From: Microvirga calopogonii
GTDB lineage: Bacteria > Pseudomonadota > Alphaproteobacteria > Rhizobiales > Beijerinckiaceae
Direction of reading: 5' to 3'
Assembly: GCF_003347665.1 (NCBI RefSeq)
Contig: NZ_QDGA01000047.1
Coordinates: 1-38,164, forward strand
Length of the DNA: 38,164 nucleotides
Part shown: in pieces, positions 24,437-32,753 of the stretch
Layout of the letters: every line of letters begins with the position of its first letter
How positions within the stretch are numbered: position 1 is the first letter of the stretch
Notes under the pieces: generated by a model
Told to the model about the DNA's origin: nothing
Databases searched by the model: none
Seen by the model: the letters and a program-made list of their open reading frames with translations, nothing else
Program-made: the position numbers and the translations under genes

Positions 24437-24775
24437 ATGGACCTCGGACGCGAACAGGAGGTCGAAATCCGCAAGCCCCCAGAATTTGTGCTGGGTGAGC
24501 GGGTTCGTGCCAGGATCCACATAAAGAATGACGGCACTTATCCTGGTAGAGAGATCGGCGAACACCTAGTGCGGAAGGGCGACGAGGGTTATGTGCGCGA
24601 TATCGGCACCTTCCTCCAGCAGTTCTACATTTATGCGGTCGAATGGGTCGGTCGCGGTACCGTCGTCGGCATGCGTGCCCGTGAACTAATAAGTCTCAGT
24701 AAAGGCCCCCTGACAGCGCCGAAGTTACTGCAGGGTCGAGCGAAGGAACAGCCAGATGAAGATCATGATCCGTAG
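24437..24775 (+). CDS. nifZ: NifZ, nitrogenase P-cluster maturation protein
   Basis: The 112-residue NifZ family protein assists formation of the second P-cluster of MoFe protein. Recognisable segments are FVLGERVRARIHIKNDGTYP, IGEHLVRKGDEGYVRDIGTF and QQFYIYAVEWVGRGTVVGMR. The start at 24437 (MDLGREQEVEIRKP) follows aaagga; the frame upstream to 24404 is not used by the family. Its last 20 bases overlap fixU. Confidence 0.93.
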   Translation: MDLGREQEVEIRKPPEFVLGERVRARIHIKNDGTYPGREIGEHLVRKGDEGYVRDIGTFLQQFYIYAVEWVGRGTVVGMRARELISLSKGPLTAPKLLQGRAKEQPDEDHDP

Positions 24776-24968
24776 ATCCAGCGCCGGCTTGTCGGCGTAC
24801 GTTCCCAGGAAAGATCTCGAAGAGCCGATCATCAAGGTTGAAAATGAAAACCTGTGGGGCGGGACCGTAACGCTCAGGAACGGCTGGCGATTTGTCCTGC
24901 CCGACCTCCCTCGGGAGACGCGTCTGCCGATCACCGTCGAGGCGAGGAAGATTTCAAATCAGGACTGA
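24756..24968 (+). CDS. fixU: FixU/NifT family small protein
   Basis: This 70-residue NifT/FixU protein is a small conserved companion of nifZ or nifK whose function is unknown in the family. The sequence MKIMIRRSSAGLSAYVPRKD, then NLWGGTVTLRNGWRF and LPITVEARK, is diagnostic. The start overlaps nifZ by 20 bases, with a ribosome site (gaaggaac) inside the nifZ end. It is the last gene of the nif block; IS debris begins about 100 bases later. Confidence 0.92.
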   Translation: MKIMIRRSSAGLSAYVPRKDLEEPIIKVENENLWGGTVTLRNGWRFVLPDLPRETRLPITVEARKISNQD

Positions 24969-25064
24969 TGCTGTGGGTTGACAGGACGAAAACGGTAAGA
25001 TGATACGAGCATGAAAACGATACTGACCTCTGGCCATCTCTTTCTCATTAGGAACCGTGATGCC

Positions 25065-26005
25065 GGGCAGTCACCCGACCTTGTATCGATGGAAACAGAA
25101 GTACGGCGGCCTCACCCTCGACAAGGAGATGCTTTCAGAGGCCATCCGCCCAAAACTATGACGCCTGCTCGGGGCCGGGAGATCGTCGACTTCGTGCGGA
25201 CTGTCTTTCGGGTGTCGATCCGCCGGGCCTGTCGGGCCGTACCGGCGCCGCGCTCGACGTATCACTACCGCTCCCGCCGCCCCGAGCAGGCTGCTCTCCG
25301 CAAACGCATCCGCGGGGTCGCTGAAGCGCGCGTGCGCTACGGCTACCGCCGGATCTGGATCGCGCTCCGGCGCGAAGGCTGGCCGATCAATGCCAAGCGC
25401 GTCTACCGGCTCTACACGCTCGAGGGATTACCATGCGCCACAAACCACCCCGGCGACGGGTTGCGGCCAAGATCCGCGAGGACCGCTCACCGGCTACCGC
25501 CCCCAATTAAGTCTGGGCGATGGACTGGATGTACGATCGGCTCTTCGACGGGCGGCGCATCTGGGTCCTGACGATGCTCGACACCTGGAGCCGGATCTGT
25601 CCCGTGCTTCGGGTGTGCCGGATCGCCACCGCATGGGAGGTGATCTCAGCCCTGGACGAGGCGGTGCGGCGGTTTGGGAAGCCCAAAACTATCCGGGTTG
25701 ATCAGGACTGCCAGTTCACCTCGCGCGAGCTCGACCTGTGGGCCTATTCGCATGGGGTGGCGCTCGACTTCAGCCGGCCCGGCAAGCCGACCGATAACGC
25801 CTACATCGAATCCTTCAATGCCCGGGTTCGCGCGGAATGCCTGAATCAGAATTGGTTCAGGGATCTGGACGACGCGCGCCGGAAGGTGGAGGATTGGCGG
25901 GTTGATTACAACGAAGTGAGACCGCATAGCGCAATCGGTGATAGGCCACCGATGGCTTTGCTCCACCAGGCCTTAGGCGCGCCTGAGGCTGTTCCAGGAC
26001 CGTAG
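25065..26005 (+). pseudogene. IS3-family transposase remnant (orfA end plus broken orfB)
   Basis: A truncated orfA end (PTLYRWKQKYGGLTLDKEML) is followed by orfB: SIRRACRAVPAPRSTYHYRS, then RYGYRRIWIALRREGWPINA. Next comes MRHKPPRRRVAAKIREDRSP in another frame, an in-frame stop just before VWAMDWMYDRLFDGRRIW, then the rve core with VDQDCQFTSREL and KPTDNAYIESFNARVRAECL to a stop at 26003-26005. The left end is missing. It is dead, and it marks the right border of the nif block. Confidence 0.85.
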
Positions 26006-26539
26006 ATTCTCCCACGATCCGGTCCAACTTCGGGGATGCAGCGTTCCATCGAAACAATCAATTTTACCACTCTTTTGGAATGTTGCATAGACAGCAGCAC
26101 CTGACGCGCACCGAACGGGCCACTGCTTCCGTCGCGTGACGGGTGACCCAAAAAGGGCCTGACAAGAGGAAGACTTCGCAAGCACTCTGAGGTGCGATGG
26201 AGACTATGCCGGGACATGAGTTGCAACTAGTCAATTCTATGCAACCAGGAGCCCTTGATCAGGCACCCAAACGCGATGAGGGGCAATTTTCGCGACGCGG
26301 CTCCGTTGAGTGATGGCGCCGTGTCCGCGTTGAAACGTGTGATAGGAAGGAACATGAGGGCAGACCAACTTACGAAGCAAATCAACGCCAACATTGAGAA
26401 TCATACTGAGTCGTCCCACCGGGCGACTTCGGCTGCAGCTATATCGGAAAGCGGCGCGATAACTACCGCCACAGAAATGCCCCCGCTCGGCCTCGATTTG
26501 CTGGGTTTGCGTTACTCGACCGCCGTCCCGCGCGGCGGA
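26006..26539. other. Stretch without a recognisable gene, upstream of the aldo/keto reductase relic
   Basis: An open frame runs on the plus strand through 26354-26540 (MRADQLTKQINANIENHTES), but it matches no family I recognise. A candidate sigma-54 promoter is noted at 26210-26225. No clean NifA site was found. Confidence 0.4.
26210..26225 (+). promoter_or_regulatory. Candidate sigma-54 promoter
   Basis: cgggacatgagttgca: GG-N10-GC with a perfect ttgca -12 box, but a degraded -24 box (cgggac against tggcac). It points toward the aldo/keto reductase relic and the LLM gene. No TGT-N10-ACA site was seen upstream, so support is modest. Confidence 0.35.
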
Positions 26540-26943
26540 GGCTGGGGCGGCCGTCGAGTACAGCATCCCCCTCCTGTGCTATGGCACAGCGGCTGGCGGC
26601 CTCCTCGGCGACAAATGGCTCGACGGACCGGAACCGCCGGAGCAACTGGAGAATCGTTCGTTGGCGAAGTACGGCATCATCGACGACCTCGGCGGCTGGG
26701 ACCTGTTCCAGGCCTTTTTGACGATGCTACACCAGGTCGCGGATCCTCATGGGACCGACGCCGTCACGGTCGCTAGCGCTGCGATGCTCGAGCGACCAGG
26801 CGTGGCGACTGTCATCATCGGTACGCGACCGCTCTCATCTGGTCTCGAACGTCGCCATCTCTGGCCTCGCCCTGACCGCCGAGGACGTCGACCTTATCAC
26901 CGAAGCGCTGGCGGAAGCGAGGGAGCCTGAAGGCAATGTCTAG
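26540..26943 (+). pseudogene. Aldo/keto reductase C-terminal relic
   Basis: From about 26545 one frame reads VEYSIPLLCYGTAAGGLLGD, then KWLDGPEPPEQLENRSLAKY, then GGWDLFQAFLTMLHQVADPH, then AMLERPGVATVIIGTR. This is the C-terminal half of an NADPH-dependent aldo/keto reductase (LLPYGTLAGGFLSDKWLG-type). Near 26825 the frame slips to NVAISGLALTAEDVDLITEA, which ends at 26943. The N-terminal half with the catalytic Asp/Tyr/Lys is not found. It sits 92 bases before the intact LLM gene, so the two may once have formed one oxidoreductase unit. Confidence 0.72.
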
Positions 26944-27035
26944 GGGCTGGAGCGCGACGACCAGAACGGCAGTCGCGCCCGCGAATTGTGGTTAACTTGA
27001 AGCCCGGTACACGGATGTAAGTTGGAGAAAGTTGA

Positions 27036-28064
27036 ATGAGAAAAGCCTCACCTTCTAAGCTAATGTTCGGCATCTTCGATCATTTGGACGAGAACGGTAG
27101 CGCCATTGCACAACAATACGCCGACCGCCTCAGGCTGACAGAAGCTTGTGACGGACTCGGCTTTTACGCTTACCATCTAGCGGAGCATCATTGTTCGCCA
27201 CATGGTAGGGCCCCGTCGCCGAATCTGTTCTTGTCGAGCGTCGCACAGCGTACCCGGCAGATTCGCGTCGGCCCACTGGTCATGCTGCTTAGCCTTCATC
27301 ATCCGCTACGTGCATTTGAGGAGATCTGCATGCTCGACCAATTGAGTGGTGGCAGGGTCGAGATGGGTATAGGGCGCGGCTCTCTTCCGACCGAGTTAAG
27401 TTACTTCGGGATAGGTGCGGACGCGGTGCCAGAACGCTATCTTGAAGCGAGCAAAATTCTAACGGAGGCGATGAGGGGCGGCACCCTTTGCTATCAGGGT
27501 CACCATTTTCAGCTAGACAACGTCCCGTTGACACTGAGGCCTCATCAACGCCCGCACCCGCCGATATGGATCGCCACCAACCGACCAGAGTCTGCGCGCT
27601 GGGCCGCTTCAAACGGCGCAAATATTGCATGTGTAGGACCCGCGTCGTTTGTTCGCAAGATTACTGAAGCATATCGTGCCGAGGGAGGACTCAATACGGG
27701 CATGGACGGCCAGCCACCATTTCTTGGATTGCTTCGCATGATTGTCGTCGGGCAGTCTGAAAACCATGCATACTCGCTGGCGGCTCCTGCTTTCGAACGA
27801 TGGCTTGAAAACTTCAAATTCCTGTACCACCGCAACGCAATTCCCGTTCCACCAAATCTGCCCCCGACTTTCGAGGCCGCAATCGAGAGCGAATTGTGCG
27901 TGGTAGGAACGGCGGCTTCTGTGCGACAGGCTCTGTTTGATCAGTTGGAAGAGGCGGGAGCCAACTATCTTCTTTGCCAGGTCGCGTTTGGCGATCTGCC
28001 CTTCGACATCTCACTTTTAGCAGCAATGACCATCAAATCCGAATTGATGGACCGAACTGCATGA
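27036..28064 (+). CDS. LLM-class flavin-dependent oxidoreductase (luciferase-like monooxygenase)
   Basis: The 342-residue (beta/alpha)8-barrel flavoenzyme is intact. The N-terminus KLMFGIFDHLDENG, then YAYHLAEHHCSPHGRAPSP, IRVGPLVMLLSLHHPLRAFE and RVEMGIGRGSLPTELSYFGI, is classic for the bacterial-luciferase family using reduced FMN and oxygen. WIATNRPESARWAASNGANI follows at mid-length. A ribosome site (ggaga) lies nine bases before 27036. The substrate is unknown. It is the only intact metabolic gene between fixU and the phasin. The aldo/keto reductase relic upstream and the second LLM relic at 1349-2244 show that such enzymes recur around this nif block. Confidence 0.9.
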   Translation: MRKASPSKLMFGIFDHLDENGSAIAQQYADRLRLTEACDGLGFYAYHLAEHHCSPHGRAPSPNLFLSSVAQRTRQIRVGPLVMLLSLHHPLRAFEEICMLDQLSGGRVEMGIGRGSLPTELSYFGIGADAVPERYLEASKILTEAMRGGTLCYQGHHFQLDNVPLTLRPHQRPHPPIWIATNRPESARWAASNGANIACVGPASFVRKITEAYRAEGGLNTGMDGQPPFLGLLRMIVVGQSENHAYSLAAPAFERWLENFKFLYHRNAIPVPPNLPPTFEAAIESELCVVGTAASVRQALFDQLEEAGANYLLCQVAFGDLPFDISLLAAMTIKSELMDRTA

Positions 28065-28221
28065 GTGCGATCATCCCCGAAGAGGCTATCTAGAAAGGCC
28101 GTTTCTTCGCCTTGTTGCATGGATCGGCAGGATCCGTACCCGAAGTCGGATACGATAGGAGATCGTCCTCCTTTTCTTGCTCTCGGATGTGTACCTTGCC
28201 GTTCACAGACAATGCAACTCG

Positions 28222-28480
28222 CTAGAGCATCGGACCGGAAACCTGACTCCTGGGCTTCTGTACGAGACCGATCTGTGATTCACTTGCTGGACCGGGAGAT
28301 GGATCATGGGTCGCTGCTATTCTCTCGATCTGCGGGTGCGGGTGGCTGGCTTTGTCGAGGCGGGCTATTCCTGCCACGCGGCAGGCCAGCACTTTGCCGT
28401 CAGCGAGAGCTTCGCCATCACGCTGGTGCGGCGCACGCGGGACACCGGTTCGCCGGCGCCGGCCCGTCAGGGCCGGCAGC
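28222..28480 (+). mobile_element. 5' fragment of an IS630-type element
   Basis: The element's left end resembles common rhizobial IS630 ends (tagagcatcggaccgg at about 28222). It is followed by the transposase N-terminus MGRCYSLDLRVRVAGFVEAG to ITLVRRTRDTG. After about residue 58 the sequence changes to a tyrosine recombinase, so only the 5' part of this IS survives. Region 28065-28221 shows nothing else. Confidence 0.6.
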
Positions 28481-28854
28481 GAGCACGGATGCCGATTCCT
28501 CCGGACGTCGGCGCAGCCATCGTTTCCTACTTGCGGAATGGCCGCCCGACCTCACCGTGTCGCCGGCTGTTTCTTCGCACATTGGCGCCCCATGTCGGCT
28601 TCGCCTCCGGCTGTGCCATCACGATGGTCGCCAAGATGGCGCTCGAGCGTGCCGGGATCAGCGGCTACGCCCACCAAGGGGCCCATATCTTCCGCCACAG
28701 CCTTGCCACCGAGCTTCTCCGCTCCGGCGCGACATTGGCGGAGATTGGCCAATTGCTTCGGCATGAGAGCCACGACACGACGCGCATCTACGCGAAGGTG
28801 GACATCGAGACGCTTCGGACACTAAGCCTTCCCGGGCCGGGAGCTGTGCAATGA
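28306..28854 (+). pseudogene. Chimeric ORF: IS630 transposase N-terminus fused to tyrosine recombinase C-terminus (RitA-like)
   Basis: This 182-residue open frame joins two unrelated genes without a stop. Residues 1-58 are an IS630 helix-turn-helix region. From about residue 60 (MPIPPDVGAAIVSYLRNGRP) it is the C-terminal catalytic part of a tyrosine recombinase with GAHIFRHSLATELL (His-x-x-Arg), LLRHESHDTTRIYAKV (His and Tyr). The first catalytic Arg and the core-binding domain are absent, so recombinase activity is not expected. Its stop overlaps the next recombinase (atga), as in recombinase-in-trio (RIT) elements. Confidence 0.8.
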
Positions 28855-29777
28855 CCCGTCTACGGTCCGCACTTGAGCAGTATCTGAACATGCGCCAGGG
28901 CCTCGGCTACAAGTACGAGCATCAGGCGCGGCGGCTTGCCGACTTTGTCTCCTTCATGGAGCGCCACAAAGCCGCAACCATCACCACAAAGCTGGCCGTA
29001 GCCTGGGCGACCCTGCCAGCCGATCGACACGCATCTTGGACCTTGCGCTTGACCGATGTGCGCGGCTTCGCGCGCCATCTCGCGAACATCAATCCCGAGA
29101 CGGAGGTGCCGCCTGTGGGGATCTTGCCGCCCCTGAAGCGCGCCAAACCCTATGTCTATAGTGAGGTGGAGATCGACGCGCTCTTGACGGCGGCGCTGGC
29201 CCTGCCGCCGGCAAACGGTCTGCGACGATGGACCTATTACTATCTGTTCGGGTTGATCGCGGTGACAGGCATCCGTCTGTCCGAGGCGATCGGGCTTTGC
29301 CGCGATGGTGCCGACCTGGACGAGGGCGTGCTGACAATCCGGCAGAGCAAGTTCGGCAAGTCGCGCCTTGTGCCCTTGCATGCGACAACTTGCGCGGCTC
29401 TCCGCAGCTACGCCCAGCGGCGGGAGGCTCATCTTGGATCGGACTGCGGGTCGCACTTCTTTGTGGCCGAGCGCGGCGGCCGCTTGCTCCACCAATATGT
29501 CCATCGTGCCTTCTGGCGTTTGTCGCGTGAGATTGGATTACGATGTGCGGGCGATCGCACGGGGCCTCGCGTGCACGATTTTCGGCATCGTTTCGCGATC
29601 CGGACGCTTTTCGGCTGGCATCGCGAGGGGTTCGATGTCGAGCAGCGGCTCCCGATGCTCTCCACCTACCTCGGTCACGCCTGCGTGCGCGACACCTATA
29701 GGTACCTGTCGGCCTGTCCGGAGTTGATGGAAGCGGCAGCACGGCGCCCCGACCAGCGGTGGGAGGCCAAGCCATGA
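28851..29777 (+). CDS. Tyrosine recombinase, second gene of a RIT-type trio (RitB-like)
   Basis: The 308-residue site-specific recombinase is intact. The N-terminal SAM-like core-binding domain (MTRLRSALEQYLNMRQGLGY to about 110) precedes the catalytic domain with TGIRLSEAIGL (Arg), VHDFRHRFAIRTL (His-x-x-Arg) and LGHACVRDTYRYLSACPEL (His and nucleophilic Tyr). Its start overlaps the previous stop, and its own stop overlaps the third recombinase start, both as atga. This coupling of three recombinases is the mark of RIT elements, known from rhizobia among others. Both partners are truncated here. Confidence 0.88.
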   Translation: MTRLRSALEQYLNMRQGLGYKYEHQARRLADFVSFMERHKAATITTKLAVAWATLPADRHASWTLRLTDVRGFARHLANINPETEVPPVGILPPLKRAKPYVYSEVEIDALLTAALALPPANGLRRWTYYYLFGLIAVTGIRLSEAIGLCRDGADLDEGVLTIRQSKFGKSRLVPLHATTCAALRSYAQRREAHLGSDCGSHFFVAERGGRLLHQYVHRAFWRLSREIGLRCAGDRTGPRVHDFRHRFAIRTLFGWHREGFDVEQRLPMLSTYLGHACVRDTYRYLSACPELMEAAARRPDQRWEAKP

Positions 29778-30085
29778 AGCAGAGCTGCAATGTCGCTCCC
29801 CTAATCGAGCGCTACTTCACCGGACGGCTCATGCGCCAGCGCAACGTCATTGCCAACACGATCGCATCGTACAGAGTCACGTTCCGGCTGCTGTTCAAGT
29901 TTGCACAGGTGCGGCTCCGTAAGCCGCCGTCCGCGTTGGCCATCGATGATCTTGATGCACCGGTCATGAGCGCGTTTCTCGCTGATCTCGAGACGAAGCG
30001 AGGCGCCAGCGCGAGGACGCGCAATCTGCGCTTGACGGCCATTCGTTCCTTTTTCCGGTTCGTGTCCTTCGAGGAGCCGGCGCGC
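29774..30085 (+). pseudogene. Tyrosine recombinase N-terminal fragment, third gene of the trio (RitC-like)
   Basis: From 29774 (MKQSCNVAPLIERYFTGRLM) the core-binding domain reads NTIASYRVTFRLLFKFAQVR, then RTRNLRLTAIRSFFRFVSFE. At about 30085 the match ends, and the following sequence belongs to an IS66 fragment on the opposite strand. The catalytic domain is lost. Confidence 0.8.
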
Positions 30086-30139
30086 ATGCGCCCAACACGC
30101 TGCCTCAGTCGCCGGGCCGATCGCACGACCCGGTTCATA

Positions 30140-30430
30140 CAGGTCCGAAGCCGGAATAGGCGTCCGCCTGCAGAAAGCCACTATAGCTCTTCAGGAACGA
30201 TTGCGGGTGCTCACCCTTGCGATCGGGCGAGTAGAAATACACGGCCGCCGACGGATCCGCCCCGGCAATGGGCGGTCATCACGCACCACGGTCCAGAGCC
30301 GGCCGGCCTTCGCATTGCCTTTGGCCAGCACCGGCACCGGTGTGTCGTCGGCGTGCAGCCACTCAGCCATTATTACTTGGTCGGCGATTAGCGCACTCAA
30401 AGGTTGGGCTGCGACCGTAACAGCGCCCAT
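30140..30430 (-). pseudogene. IS66 transposase (TnpC) fragment
   Basis: The minus strand reads AEWLHADDTPVPVLAKGNAK then AGRLWTVVRDDRPLPG, the IS66 TnpC core (LH-DDT-VPVLAKGK--TGR-WTYVRDDRPF). After a frame change near 30250 it continues YFYSPDRKGEHPQSFLKSYS and GFLQADAYSGFG. Only about 95 residues of a roughly 500-residue protein survive. Confidence 0.8.
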
Positions 30431-30474
30431 CCAATCACACAGGGTGGAAACACAGCCGCGACTTGTATCTGTGA

Positions 30475-30700
30475 GAGTATGCCAAAGACGTGACGCTGGA
30501 CTTCTCCCGCCCCGGCAAGCCCACCGACAATGCTTATATTGACGCCTTCAACGGCCGCTTTCGGGCCGAGTGCCTGAACCAGCACTGGTTCCTGACGCTT
30601 GCCGACGCCCACGAAAAGATGGAGGATTGGCGCAGATACTACAACCTGCATCACAACACCCATCTGTCTATGTCATTGATGGAAAGAGAGTTTGTTGATC
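30475..30700 (+). pseudogene. IS3-family orfB C-terminal fragment
   Basis: The plus strand reads VTLDFSRPGKPTDNAYIDAF, then RFRAECLNQHWFLTLADAHE and MEDWRRYYN, the last part of the IS3 rve domain with its catalytic Glu missing or displaced. It resembles the same segment of the remnant at 25065-26005. Both sides are cut by other elements. Confidence 0.78.
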
Positions 30701-31561
30701 GGGATGCGGCCCGTGGGGTATTTTGCCGAGCGCTCCACTCGTTGGCCAACCTCGTTCGCCGCTGATCCATCAAGATCGGCGCGGCTGAAGATCCAGGGAC
30801 CATCCGCAAGCGGATGGATGGCGGTAATCTCACCACGCTCGGCGGCCAGCCTGAGTCGCATCATTGGGTCGGCGCCAGATCACATCGCCGTTGGGCTGCC
30901 GGGCCGGCAGATCGAACCCGTGCTCGTGGAGCCACAGCAGAGCCTGGCGGGCGCTGCCCAATTCCGCCACCTTGTCGAACACCAGCACGATCGCGTCCTG
31001 CACCCGCTGGTCCGGATCCTTCTCCCAGCGGTCGCCAGCCTTCACGAACCCGACCGGCGCCGTGACGAGGAGTTCACCGCGTTTGGCTTTCTCGTAGCGC
31101 GCCGTGAGCGAGCGCTGACGCAGGAGATCGAGTTCATACTCATTGAGGGAACCCTTGAGCCCGAGCAGCAACCGATCGTTGCCCTGCCGCGGGGCATAGA
31201 CCGTCTCCTGGTCAATCAGCACCGTGTCGACCACGCGGCACATCTCGATCAGTTGCTGCCAAACGCGGCTGTTGCGGGCAAAGCGCGACACCTCGCGGGC
31301 GGCCACGGCGCCGACTTTGCCGAGGCAGACCTCGGCCACCATGCGCTCGAAGCCGGCGCGGGCGGTGGTGCCGGCCGCTGACCGCCCAAGGTCGTCGTCG
31401 ACGGTTTCGATTTGCGCCCAGCCCAGCATGGTCAGCCGATCCCGCATGGCGTACTGCAGGGTGCTGCTCTCGCGATTATGCAGAACCTGATGAGCGGAGG
31501 ACTGGCGAACATAGAGGATCGCCTTGCGCTCCAGATGGTGGGGCTGGATCTTGTCAGTCAT
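30673..31561 (-). pseudogene. Large serine recombinase, internally deleted
   Basis: From 31561 the resolvase domain is clear: AILYVRQSSAHQVLHNRESS (nucleophilic Ser region), REVSRFARNSRVWQQLIEMC and DRLLLGLKGSLNEYELDLLR. The recombinase domain begins, but near 30860 the frame shifts and jumps to a C-terminal piece, LRLAAERGEITAIHPLADGP then WIFSRADLDG. Several hundred residues in between are missing. It follows the small gene at 31554-31772 with an overlap. Confidence 0.8.
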
Positions 31562-31772
31562 GATCGCGCTCCTCTGCCTGTCCCGGACGGCCGTTGCGGA
31601 CGTGTTCGAGGATCAGGCGAACCATCAGGTTCGTCAGCGCCTGCTGCGTCTCCGCAGGCAGGGTCTGCCAGTCTGGCATCCGCGGCTGGCCGCCGTCGCC
31701 TGGCTGGGCAAACAGGTCGAACTGCTCTGGTCTGGACCGAAGGATATGATGAGGGCTGCTCTGGCGTCGCAT
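31554..31772 (-). CDS. Small conserved protein upstream of the serine recombinase
   Basis: The 72-residue protein (RRQSSPHHILRSRPEQFDLF, then WQTLPAETQQALTNLMVRLI) has a pattern I associate with small accessory ORFs preceding large serine recombinases in rhizobial mobile elements. Its stop overlaps the recombinase start by eight bases. Function unknown. The frame is intact. Confidence 0.5.
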   Translation of the reverse strand: MRRQSSPHHILRSRPEQFDLFAQPGDGGQPRMPDWQTLPAETQQALTNLMVRLILEHVRNGRPGQAEERDHD

Positions 31773-32091
31773 GGGCCTCTCCCCGATTCCCGTCGTGAGA
31801 GATCCAGTTTGCCGCCGCAGCCATAGGAGTCGACGGTGCTCGCTTCAACACATCAGCCAGCAGCGCCATCAAAGCCTGGATTGCGGCGATCTCCACCTGA
31901 GGAGCGAGCTCAACCCGCATCGGCGCGCACACGGCTCAATCGAGCATCCAGAGAGGGAGTTCCAATCTGCGGGACGGATCACCCTCGTGGCGGCAGCGAA
32001 CACAATCGCCAGCGGCCTTCTCGACGATCTCATCAAGCTGGACGATGCACCCGGCCCAGGGATGCCACGGATACAGAACCTCGCGCTCTTC
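31558..32091 (-). pseudogene. Hypothetical accessory protein of the recombinase element, with in-frame stop
   Basis: The minus strand reads EVLYPWHPWAGCIVQLDEIV, then RCRHEGDPSRRLELPLWMLD, an in-frame tga at 31936-31938, and then AVCAPMRVELAPQVEIAAIQ in the same frame. The continuity across the stop suggests a nonsense change (probably cga to tga). The 5' part is replaced by an IS3 tail. It resembles hypothetical proteins that precede serine recombinases in rhizobial elements; no function is known. Confidence 0.5.
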
Positions 32092-32111
32092 GGTCCTGTG
32101 GGCGTTCCGTC

Positions 32112-32210
32112 GTCGCTTTGTACAATGAGGATCGGCCACATGGGGCGCTTGGGCATAAGCCGCCGATCTCACTGCTGAATCACGGCAGAACAGCCAGCCT
32201 GCCGCCGTGA
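32112..32210 (+). pseudogene. IS3-family orfB extreme C-terminal fragment
   Basis: ALYNEDRPHGALGHKPPISL on the plus strand is the conserved C-terminus of IS3 orfB (YNE-RPHSAIG-KPPISL). Only about 30 residues remain. Confidence 0.7.
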
Positions 32211-32748
32211 GAAAGGCCGGAAATCTCTAGCCTCCGGCGATCCGAAGGAGGGGCCCGGCCCAGTCCACGAATCCCTCGACCGTCTGCGGAACTCGGACGG
32301 GATTGCATCTGACGCTCTCGCTCCTCTGCCCAAATTTGCCGAGAAACAAGACAAAGAGCTGTGCGATCCGTCGGGAGATGGAACGGGCACCAACTCCCGC
32401 CCGCCGGATGGCGACGACTGGAATGACATCCAAGAGGAGGTGATAGCCGTAACGGCAGGACTGAAACATGTGGCCGATGCACTGGTCGCGTCCTCTCCAT
32501 TAGATCCGAAGGGTCTCAGCGACCATGATCTCTGCCGTATCCTCGAAGAAATGCGCCGCCGTGGCTGGGCGGTTGCTGCTTATGACGTCAGCGACGTCGA
32601 GGCTCTATCAGCGACGAGGTCGATCGGGCTCCTACCGACGAAGCGATCCGAACCTGGTTGAACGAAAACCAGGAAGAGCTTCAGCACGGCATGTGTGCGG
32701 CCATGCACGAGGCAGTTAACGCCGAGTGGAACCGGACTGAGGACTGAG
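32179..32748 (+). pseudogene. Unidentified acidic protein fragment, frameshifted
   Basis: After a stop at 32176-32178 the plus frame runs without an obvious start through HESLDRLRNSDGIASDALAP, then GDDWNDIQEEVIAVTAGLKH and SDHDLCRILEEMRRRGWAVA. Near 32607 one base is missing, and the sense continues as SDEVDRAPTDEAIRTWLNEN and MHEAVNAEWNRTED to a stop at 32748. The consistent acidic composition and continuity across the break suggest a real gene that lost its 5' end to the IS3 fragment and then a base. I do not recognise the family. An IS630 element begins six bases after it. Confidence 0.45.
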
Positions 32749-32753
32749 TCCTA

